Assembly (NCBI GenBank): GCA_036583965.1
Contig: JAZBQD010000015.1
Coordinates: forward strand, 71,340,330-71,404,329
Origin: Prunella strophiata
Taxonomy: Eukaryota > Chordata > Aves > Passeriformes > Prunellidae
Direction of reading: 5' to 3'
DNA: 64,000 bases
Shown here: one piece after another, positions 22,841 through 32,800 of the stretch
Layout of the letters: every line of letters begins with the position of its first letter
How positions within the stretch are numbered: the stretch's first letter is position 1
Program-made: the position numbers and the translations under genes
The notes under the pieces: generated by a model
What the model was told of the DNA's origin: nothing
Databases searched by the model: none
Seen by the model: the letters and a program-made list of their open reading frames with translations, nothing else

Positions 22841-25800
22841 CTAGGAATCTGCAGGAAAGCAGAAATGAAAACCAGTTGTTATCTGCAATAAGAGCTATGA
22901 TTATGAGTCAATCTTCATGCAGTCCTCCCCAGCCCCCTCCAGATACCTAATGATATCCATTTGATAATGCAAGGTTGGAAGGGAAATTCCAGGTGTTTAT
23001 TGTAAACAGGCTGTTGACATGTTTATGACATAAATATTCATAAATTTCAGGTCAGTCAGCACAACCCATGAGAGTGTTAAGGGCAGAGGAAGGGTTTATG
23101 TCAGTCCCCCACTTCTAGCTTTGTGCCTGGAGCAATTCAGCATGTGATAACTACATTTTCATGTGATGTCCCCACACACTGCTTCATAACCACTCCTCTC
23201 ATGTGGTCTTACAGTTCCTCCTCACATGCTGGTAACCTCTTGCTGTAACTCCTGTGGGACACCACTGTCATCATGCTGGTTTTCTGACTACTGTTCCCTT
23301 CAAGCTTTCATTCTGTATGTCCCTTTCCCTTCCTCTTTAGGGTCTCCAAAGCTGCTGCTTCCTACGTGCACTTTGCTGGTCTCTTGTATCCCCTGCCATA
23401 CCTAATCTTTCCCAGGGAACCCATCATTAACTGGCATCTCTAAAGGCACTAATAAGTCAGCTTGAAGAAGGTAAATCAACAGAGGGTTTCTTTTTGCAAA
23501 GTTATAAACTGTGCCATCTGAACTGGGAGTGGTCAGAAGAATAAAGACATACACCAGTGTTGTGCATATAACACATCCTCATACAGCACAGATACATAAC
23601 TTCTCCAGAGGTATGCATTTTAAACTCCATTTCTCCTCAAGAAGAGGAGAAGAAAGAAAGGCTCTATACTCTAAGTCTAAACTCTATAGAGTTTATGACC
23701 TTGGAGGTCTTCTCAGATGAAACCCTCAAGCTCAGTTTAGTTTCCTGAATCTTTCAACAGGAGACAGGCCACTGTAGCATCTTTTTAAACCAAACTAACA
23801 TTTGGTGATCCCTCCTCTTCCCCTTCACAGACATTAGGTAGTCATGCAGAGAGCATTTATTTTACCCTAGTCTGAGAAGCTGTTTAAAACCTTGCTCTGC
23901 TGTCACTCCTAACTGATCAAAATGGAACTGTTTGCTTATTCCCATGTAAATGCAGGTACTGGACAATATTCCTTGGTCTGGCTGGTCCCCTTCACTAAAG
24001 TGAAATGCAGCATGCTGGCAATAAAAATCAAATGTGCTCTTAAATGCTTAACTGTTTTTTTGTTCAGAATATATCTTAGTTATTTATCCCATTCTAGATT
24101 TTCTAATTAAAATAGATGCTAAATAAGACCTCTAGTACACTGCCAATAATCCCTCTTCAATTTCTCTGCTACAATTGTAATGCAGAAAATGGTATTAAGA
24201 ACAGTTTTAAGATTAATTTATCACAGAAACCCTCTCTAGAAAATAAAACCAAATAGCAAAACAATTTGGGTAAGACCCATGTTGGGCAGAGTCTTATCTG
24301 TGAACTCCTAATATTGCAGCCAGAGCATAACAGCATCTGTGCTGTACTCCCACCCACAGCAATGAGCCTGGGGCTATAGCATCAACACAGAAATAGGCAA
24401 CAAGATTCCAAACAGCTCTAGTTTGAAATGCTTCTCTGCCTTCTTCATCCATCTATTTATTCTTCCCATTGCTCATCAGTCCTTGTCCAGTTTCCTCTAT
24501 GGCATGTCATCAAGGTGGCTACTCTCCATTTTCTCATGCAGTATAGGAGTGCCAGACACAAATCTGTCTCCACAGTGCTTTGTTCTGTAGCAGAGGTTTC
24601 TCCTACCTGAGCACTGATGATGCTTGGATGGCAGAAATTCAGATTTACTAGCTGCTATTCTTTGAATACTACTTTTCCAGTGATAAATATTTGGGCTCCC
24701 CCTCTCAATTGAGTTCTAGTTTGCCTAGGAATTTTAAAGTAATTTTGCACTATTTGGCCAATTAAGTTTAACAGAGAATTGCAAGGAGATTAACTGAGCA
24801 TTTTGGAACTAATGCTGTTTGCCACAGTTAAAATTTCTTTAAGCAGCTTAGTGTAACTCTATTTATACTAGCTTATGTTGGAAAATGAAAGATCTGACTC
24901 ATGGTGAGCAAGCATAAAGAGAATACCCTTGGGTTAAAATTCAAATGACGCTTCTTCCAACTTATTGGCTTATCAAGCTCTAATGATATCCCAGGGTAAT
25001 TTGATTTTGCTGCATACAGCAGATAAACTGATAAATATTCAGTAGTGCAAAAGAAGATGCAGGGTGTGATGATGCTGTGTGACAACCAGGGTTTTCTCTG
25101 AATAACTACAGACTCCTAACAAGCAGATGACATTCCACCTTTTATCACAGCCCAACAGGCTGGTGCCTTGCTGCATGCAGAGACAACAACATTTAACAGC
25201 TTTGCTTGCTACAGCTTCCACTTACTAGGAAGCCAGGTTTCCCCTGACACTGGTGTACTTTTACTGCAGGATTTGACAGGGACTCTTCAGAGTGTTGATT
25301 ACTGTAATTAGAGCCAAAGTCCCTAAAAGTCTTCTTGGTGGCTGCCAAGGAAAGGGGCCCCATCTTGTGGACATTTCCTGGAGCAAGTGTGGTCTGGCTG
25401 TGAAGCTGTTAACCACGGTGCTGTTAATGCAGTGCTGAAAACAAGCTGTGATAACCAACTGCAGCAGATCTCGCCAAAACTGGAGTTATGTCAGGGCCGA
25501 GAAGTGCAAAAACGACCTTGTTTCCTTCTCTCAAGGCAAACCATCCTCCTGTTTCTGTAGGTATGAGGCATCCTGCCTCAATCCAGCTTTTAAAGAAAGA
25601 CCTGAAGGGCACTTTCACATACTGCTTGCAAACTCCTTCCCTGCTCACTGAAGAACGGGAATGAGAAAAGAGAAGGGTGAGCAGAGATGAGGTCAGGGCA
25701 TCTACCAACAGTGAGGTCAGACAGCCAACCCAAGGAACAATTTCTCAGGCACCCCAGAGGCCATGGCACATGTGGCCACATGCTGTGAGCAGCAGGAGAA

Positions 25801-26438
25801 CCTGGATGCCCAGAATAGCTGGAGACACCCTGTGCCAGCCCTGATGACCCATGTCTCGGTGCCTTTGGAGAAGAGTACAAGCAGGCTTTCACATCTCTCC
25901 TATAAAATCTGTTTACACAACATGCAGCTGCGTCCCACACATGCTATCCCACACCCACGACACCTGGATCATAGGAACAAGTGTCAACTAAAGAGGCTCC
26001 CCACTGAATACTCTTTTTTTATGATGAGTAGTATTTGGGAAAACAGACAGTTTCTATCCTACTTCAAGCAGATTTTAACACCAATAATGCAACCAGCATT
26101 TTTCACTTCGGGACAAACTATGGCAGACTCTGCTTTCACAGCTTCCTCAAATTCCTGTTTCCAAGAGCTCCATCATGCTCGTCCCTTATCTCCTACAAAA
26201 ATGACATAGTGTATGGTGCTGCCTTCACAAAACCATGATACTTGGAGAATTTTTCTGAGGTTATGTGGGCACAGGAGTGGTGCCAAGGGCCTGGAGTTCT
26301 ACTTGGCACATATGGAAACATTGTGGGACTCGGGCCTTGATGTTTGTCAACACAAGATACAGCTGTGGGGATACTGTCTGGGGACCCAGAGATACCCTCT
26401 GGGGACACGGGTAACAAACTTGTACTGAAAGCACCAGG

Positions 26439-26490
26439 TCAGGTCATCATGGGGATTTTGGGGATCAGGTCATCATGAGGATTTTGAGGA
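26439..26490. repeat. 26-bp tandem duplication
   Basis: Two adjacent units beginning TCAGGTCATCATG and ending in a GATTTTG(A/G)GGA motif, differing at two positions. The second unit abuts a CR1 fragment. Confidence 0.85.
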
Positions 26491-26645
26491 TCAAAGGAGG
26501 TTGGAGGTTGAAGGTACCCTTGAAACTCAGCTTGTCCAATCTCCCATGCACAAGACCACACCGCTAGAAGTTTCACTCACCCTGAAGGTCTTGAACCTCT
26601 CCAAAGAGGGAGACTCTGTCACTTCTCTGGGAAGGTTGCCCCAGA
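26488..26645 (-). mobile_element. CR1 LINE fragment, minus sense
   Basis: The plus strand has a 'ggaggttggaggttgaaggt' start and then 'cttgaacctctccaaagagg', 'gagactctgtcac' and 'ctctgggaaggttgcc', which follow the reverse complement of the CR1 3' end. It is diverged and short. Confidence 0.7.
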
Positions 26646-27800
26646 GAAGTTGTGAAACATTTCAGAGCTCATGGTTCATTAGTGCCTGCTGCCTCCTCAC
26701 CTTCCCCTGTGCCCTCCCAACACAACCTTCTCCACTGCACCCGTGGAGGGTGATGACAGCCCCCCATGCCAAACAACCCCAACTCTCTCACCCTGTCTCC
26801 ACAGGAGAGGTGCTCCTGCCCTCTTACCATCTTAGTGGTCCCAAGGTTATTTTGGCCTATAATTTGCTTCTGATGCCTTCCTTCATTCCTGAGAACCACG
26901 AAGGCAGCCATTGGCTAGGTCTAGTAAATTATTTGTTTGTGTCAACACGCTGCCAGCCACCATCTTCCCAGGGCAAGTCAGGAGCATTTCAGGACATGTG
27001 TGTCCTTTTTGTAGTGAATTAAGCCTGCTTAGTCCTAGGACTGTGATCTAGGCATGTCTGCATGCACCCATTTTTCAGTCATCTCAGGCACATTCATCTC
27101 CTTTGCCTTTTGGAAAATATTCTGTTCCTAGTTTGTCTGGAAAATTTGTGCATCCATTTTCTATGCTGTTCTAGGAATTGAAAAGCAAAATCTTAAGTGC
27201 TTAAATGTAGTGAATCTAAAGGAAGACAAATCTAACAATCCCCTTCATGACTATGGCCTGTCTAAGCGCAAGTATTACATAAATTAATAACGTCTTCAGT
27301 CCTAACTCTTTGTCATGCACAACAAGCCAGTAGACCAGGGTTATTACTGGTACCAGAAGAACAAAAGAGTCTCAGTTTCAGCATTTTTTGGATGGCAAAT
27401 AGCAGCAAGTCACACTGATGATACATGTGTTGTGTAATTTTGTCAGTCCTTGAGTTTAAGAGATAACCACTTGTGTCATGGATTTCAAGGTCCTCAATAC
27501 AAGTGAAAAGAAAAATGGCTGTGTTCATATACCTTAAAATGTCCTTATTTACACACAAACACACACAAAATTCTTTCTTCTTCCACCTGAAAACTCATTG
27601 ACTGCAAAGCAGAACCTCAGACTTGGGAAATAAGCAGCACAGATTCCCCCTATTACTTAAAGTTCATGGATATAAGTATTTTCTATCTGAAGAGGTGTCA
27701 CAATATAATTTTTATGACTGTGGCTCACAATTACCCAGAGATGGCTCACCATCTTCACCAGAGATTAAGGCAGCAAATAGTCTTAAGAGACAGTTCCCTG

Positions 27801-27840
27801 GCAAGGCAGGGCAAGGCAAGGCAAGGCAAGGCAAGGCAAG
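27801..27840. repeat. (GCAAG)n pentanucleotide microsatellite
   Basis: Eight units of GCAAG with one variant (GCAGG in unit 2). The 5-base period keeps all frames open and produces spurious Gly/Lys/Ala/Arg-rich or Cys/Leu/Pro-rich open frames. Confidence 0.95.
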
Positions 27841-28879
27841 TGCTGCCAACCCCGTGCTTTCACCATCAGGATTCTGTTCTGTAAAGAGGCAAGGTTCTCC
27901 AGATTTCTTATGACACAGTGGTGATATTTCTCTATACACCCACACAAGATGACTGCATGTGGATCAGACTGTGTCTGGGTGTCTGGGTAATAGAAGGTGC
28001 AAGGAAAAGGGCACTGCAATGTCAGCGCTTTTGCAAGCAACAGAGTGCTAGAGGAGCTCCTGCTCATGTCAGAAGGAATAATTATCAAAAATCATGAGCT
28101 CACACACAGAAATGGCACCTTTCCTGGAATTAAACAGGGCCAGCTACTGACATATTGAATAAGGACTCTAAAATATTTAAATGCATTAATACAGCTGGGC
28201 ATGCAACTCTGGGAGACTGAACACTGCTGGTACTAGGAATGGTAGTTATACTTGTTCTTTTCTATATCCTTTCTGTCTTTGTCTCTTCCTTCTTCTGATT
28301 CCCTCTTCTTGGAGTTTTGAATAATTTAAAATTAGAGGGGTTTGCAGTTTGATAAGTTGAATAGACAAGTGAATAACACTTTGTGATATGTTTTATGTTG
28401 ATAAAATGCTGCTCTAAACCTTCTGCCAAAGTTCTCTGATTTTCTACAGCTGACAGAGAAGTTTTTTTTAAAATTTTGGCCTCTTGATAACATCTTGGTA
28501 TTTCTCCCATGCATCTAACTCAGAGTACATAAAAAAGCCCTTTTAAGAGGCTCATAGAGCAAGTATTTAACATACTCGGTCTGTTGAGGTGTGTGGATAA
28601 CCAGCATGCTGTGACCATATAGTTACACTGACAGGATAACAATGTGTGAAACTGCCAGACTGCCTGATGTCAACAAGGGAAAGTCAAATTAATGTAGCTA
28701 GCTAGCCTTAACTTATGGCAACATTAGCAAAGTGACAGGGTGAGAAACTGACAGATGTAGAAAATAAAAAGGCAATGGGTTCCTTAGAGAATCTCTGAGC
28801 AAACACTAATTGCCAAGTCATTACCAAGGCAATGAAATTCAAAAAACACACAAGGGCAGAGTGTACATGGGGATGCTTT

Positions 28880-28914
28880 TATATATATACATATATATGT
28901 ATGTATGTATATAA
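28880..28914. repeat. TA/GTAT-rich microsatellite
   Basis: Alternating TA, interrupted by C, passing into three GTAT units. Confidence 0.9.
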
Positions 28915-29528
28915 TGTTATGGGGAGGATATGAAGGTGATAAAGGGGAAGAACTTGAGAGAGGAATGAGGACATAATGTGAAGCAAAAAATATAATCAGG
29001 ATTGCATGAGCCCTGTACCTGATCACCATAATTTCACCATGACATAAAACCCAGTTTCTGCAGTGTTCATGTCTGGGTTTCTTCCACAGGAGGGACTGTT
29101 CATGTTTTTCCTTGATGTTGATGAAGGAATACCAGGAATACCCTTCTTAATATTGCCAAGGGAATACCTGGAAGGTGTCATTTAACAACATAATTTCTTC
29201 CTAACTCCTTAGTACAGCCAAGTGTTTGTTCATGCATGGGGAATTCTGCCCAGTGCAGCTGAGAAAAATACTTTGTAGGTAATAAAAGAAAATGTCTGTA
29301 TGCAAACCCAGGGTACTTCCATGTGAACACCTATGACCACCAATCATCATACCAAAATAAAGCCTGAAATTACTCAAGTAAAGTCATGATGAAGTCATGC
29401 TTACTAGCAAAGAAAAATGGATAAACACTATCATGACTATCAAGGTCATAATGTAAAATAATAAAGCAAATATAAAGCAAGAAAACTTCAAAAGACTTTT
29501 TAATGCCTAATCATCCTTTAGTCTGACT

Positions 29529-29534
29529 TTTATT
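29529..29534 (-). terminator. CMBL: Candidate poly(A) signal of CMBL copy C
   Basis: AATAAA on the minus strand, about 170 bases downstream of the copy C stop codon. It is the first clear hexamer I see after the stop. Confidence 0.5.
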
Positions 29535-29703
29535 TCACAATCTTCTGTAAATATTGTCAAAAATAATTTAAGGCTATAAATTAAAACGTTCCTATTTTAG
29601 TTTATGACAACTTTCAAAATGAGATCTTTTTCCCTTGACTGTTTTCTTCTATCAAATTAAATTAATCACTGATCTTGAAGCCTAGCATTTCTTTCTGCTA
29701 TTG

Positions 29704-29883
29704 TCAAACAAACATTTTGATCCAATCAATCATATCCCTTCTAGCTTCTTCAATATAAGGTTTATCATCAGGTTTCATATCTTCTGGCTTCAGTTGTGCA
29801 AACCCATGAACTTGCCCAGGATAAACTTTAATTTTATATGGAACTTTACAGTACTGTTTCAGCTTGTCCTCCAATAAGAAGAT
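29704..29883 (-). CDS. CMBL: CMBL copy C, last coding exon
   Basis: A T-rich acceptor ending ACAG leads into [20 protein letters not shown], then [15 protein letters not shown] with the catalytic His, [15 protein letters not shown] and a C-terminal IKMFV. It has 59 codons and a stop, the same length as copy A. Confidence 0.9.
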   Translation of the reverse strand: MFLLEDKLKQYCKVPYKIKVYPGQVHGFAQLKPEDMKPDDKPYIEEARRDMIDWIKMFV

Positions 29884-32800
29884 CTGTAAAAAAAAAAGCA
29901 TGTTTTTTCATTACATTATGGGACTTTTTTTAAGTTTGCCAAATCTTGCTGTTTCTCATAGAGAAAATGCCTCTTTGGGTGTAAGACTGAAACTTTTTTT
30001 TAAGTGTGGGTGAGTCTAAGAACCTCAACAGTTGCAGCAAAGATGGTTTGGTAAATCTCACTGCCATAAAGGAGCAGGTGTGTTTCTGTTCAGACTCTCA
30101 GGCTTGTAACCTACACTTGAAGCTCTGATCTTGAGAGAACATGGACCATAAACCTCAGAGACCATCAGTCCAAAACACTTTGATAGGCTTAGTAATAGTG
30201 TTTAAGAAAACATGGAAGGCTTTTTTTTTTTCTCTTTTGCTAACTGAACAACAAAAAGACATTGCTATTGCACAATGTTTTGGTGATTAGTATGCATACA
30301 AAGCACTAACAATGTGTTCATGCACCCATACACATTTGTCGGCGCAGTTTGTGTTTATTTCCACTAAAAGTCAGAAAATAGAAGAATGAACACTTATTTT
30401 GCCCCACAAGGTTACTTCTACCCATTGTGCAGATTAGAGAGAGTATGATAATTTATTTCATGGTTTTTTGTTGTTTTGTTTTTTTGGGTTTTTATGGAGC
30501 CCTTTTTTTCAGTACGGAAAACTACGTATTTGAGGTTTGTTTTTGTTTAATGCAGGAATTTTTACTTACACAATCTGTACAGAAAGAAAGCTTCAGGAGA
30601 AAAAGGAGTGATTTCAATGTGTAACACATGACAGAAAAAATGCATTTGCCAAAATTGTGCCCCTGGGAGAAAGATACATTTGCCATAAAATGAGGACAGG
30701 GGGTGAAGGATTTGTTTTCCTCTGCAGAGGAGACAGGTATGAGGTACAGATTAATATTCTGACTAAGGCAGTTAGAAGTAAATATTGAATGACTTCTGCA
30801 TTCCCAGAGCACACTGCCAGTTCACCAGTCAGACCCTACCCTAAAAACAAACTGTGCTAGAGGTGATATGTTATCTTTGTCACTGAAGAAAAAGAATTTA
30901 TGCACAGAAGAGGGCACCAGTTTCCTACCCAAATATTTATCCAGCCTCTCACATATGCTTACAGTAGGCAGCATAGATGGCAGCCAGGAGTCAAAACATT
31001 TAAGTCTACAAGTTGTTGTTGTCTCAGCTAAAGTTTATGCCCACTCTTTTGACACAGTTCATTTTGTCTTCCTGTAGCAAAGCAGTTAGTCATGGCTCCC
31101 CATCATCAGAAAGTTCAGTTGCTAAGCTGAAAATACTTTTCTTTCCATTCAGTGTCCAAATTCAGTGGTTTAGCTACCTAATTGCCCACCCATAGCAGTA
31201 GCATACAAGTCTTTGAGATGCTTGGCTCATACCAAGTTGGATATCCCTGCCCAGTTTCACACTGTGCTTATCTAGCCACTCAGAGACTGATGACTGTTCT
31301 TTATTGTATTTCTTACCTCAAAAAAGAAGCTTTGAATAACCTAAACAAGATAGAGGGGAAGTTGAAATATAAACAGACCCAGTCCAACCTGTCTAATTTT
31401 TTGTATGTGAAAATGGTTTCTAACAAGGATTTCTGTGTAGGATAAATGAACTATGGGAAAAGAAGTCTTTCCAGAGCAACAGCTTACCTGATCCAAAGAA
31501 ATAGTGTGGTCTTTCTCACCAAAAATGAAAAACGTGGGATTTAGTAAACGGTATCTTTCTTCAGAGTCTCTAATTATTCCTGTAATGTTTTGAGAAACAG
31601 TCGATTAGTGAGGTAAGCATTACTGTGAGATAAATGGCAAATTAAAAGAGAACATTTCTATTTAAGTTTACTCATTAGGTACATTACTTAGATCAGGACA
31701 CTGGCTATGTGGATGGAGAATAAGCATTTGGAAAGCATATTTCACTCTCTCCTAAAACAAGGAATGATTTTTTTGTTTTTAATTTACAGTATCCTTAATA
31801 TTTTTATACCAATATAGCTTATTGCATGAAATAACCACAATTAAAATCTGCAACTCACCTTTGAGTTGAGTATTTACTAGAAATTAGTTACAAAGCAATA
31901 AGTAGGAATTACAAACTATGCATAGTCATGTGAACCCAAGTAAGTTTTCATGTGTTCTACACTACCATAGAGGGACACCCCAGCGGTTAATTGAGGATTT
32001 TTCAGCATCAAGTGATGTACTGCCATTCCACCCCAGGAAAACCCAACGATACCAATCTTCTTTGCACCGCATTGTTCCTTTAGATACTTCAAGACAACAT
32101 CAGCTTCCCTAAGATATATAAAGAAAAGTAAACTAAGGAATCTATTGCAGAACCAATACTTGACAATTTAAGAAGTAAATTAAAAGACATACATGGTATT
32201 TTTTCTGTGCCTGCACGTTCAATTATTTAAAACAGAGATTACTTTAAAAAACACATTTCAGGCTAGAGCAGTGGCTTCTATTATTAAATTAGAGTTAACA
32301 TCTCTGGTCCTAGTTTAGGGAAGTACAGGTGTAGGCACTTAAATACCTACCTGAATTGTCACCTGCTCCTTTGTTTTCAAAATTAGTAAATTTTTATTTG
32401 AATCCCTTTCTCTAGGACAGGACAATTAAAGACAAGACATATCTGCAAGTAGAACAACATCTTGCATTATAGACTGTAGGAATAGATAAGCTTCACTGTA
32501 CTATCTCTACAGAGTTCATCTATTTAGATAAAGATATTTCCTGTCATTCCTGTTACATGAGTTAATACTAAAATATCTTACCAAGCCCACGTGCAAGAAT
32601 GTTATGCTAAAGTAGCAATTACTCAAATTACATTGTCAGTAACTACAGTGGTTAAAAAAATAACTTTTGCATGAGGTGCAATGAAAAAAAACCATGAAAA
32701 ATATTTTTATTGTAGGTGAGAACAAGTAATTTTTTTTAAATTGCTGACTTCTGAAGCCTCAATAATTTCATCTTCTTCATTACCTACAGAGTTTTAAATT

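Larger units (their letters stand above)
22841..29528. other. Spacer between CMBL copies B and C, no gene recognised
   Basis: No recognisable exon on either strand. It includes a CR1 fragment near 26.5 kb, a 26-bp tandem duplication, a GCAAG pentamer array and a TA-rich tract, listed separately. The stretch 25.6-26.5 kb is richer in GC and open frames than its surroundings, but none of the translated segments is recognisable. Confidence 0.5.

Noticed and set aside
27623..28088. Frames with periodic G-K-A-R-Q or C-L-A-L-P repeats
   Set aside because: They are products of the GCAAG pentanucleotide array, which keeps all frames open.
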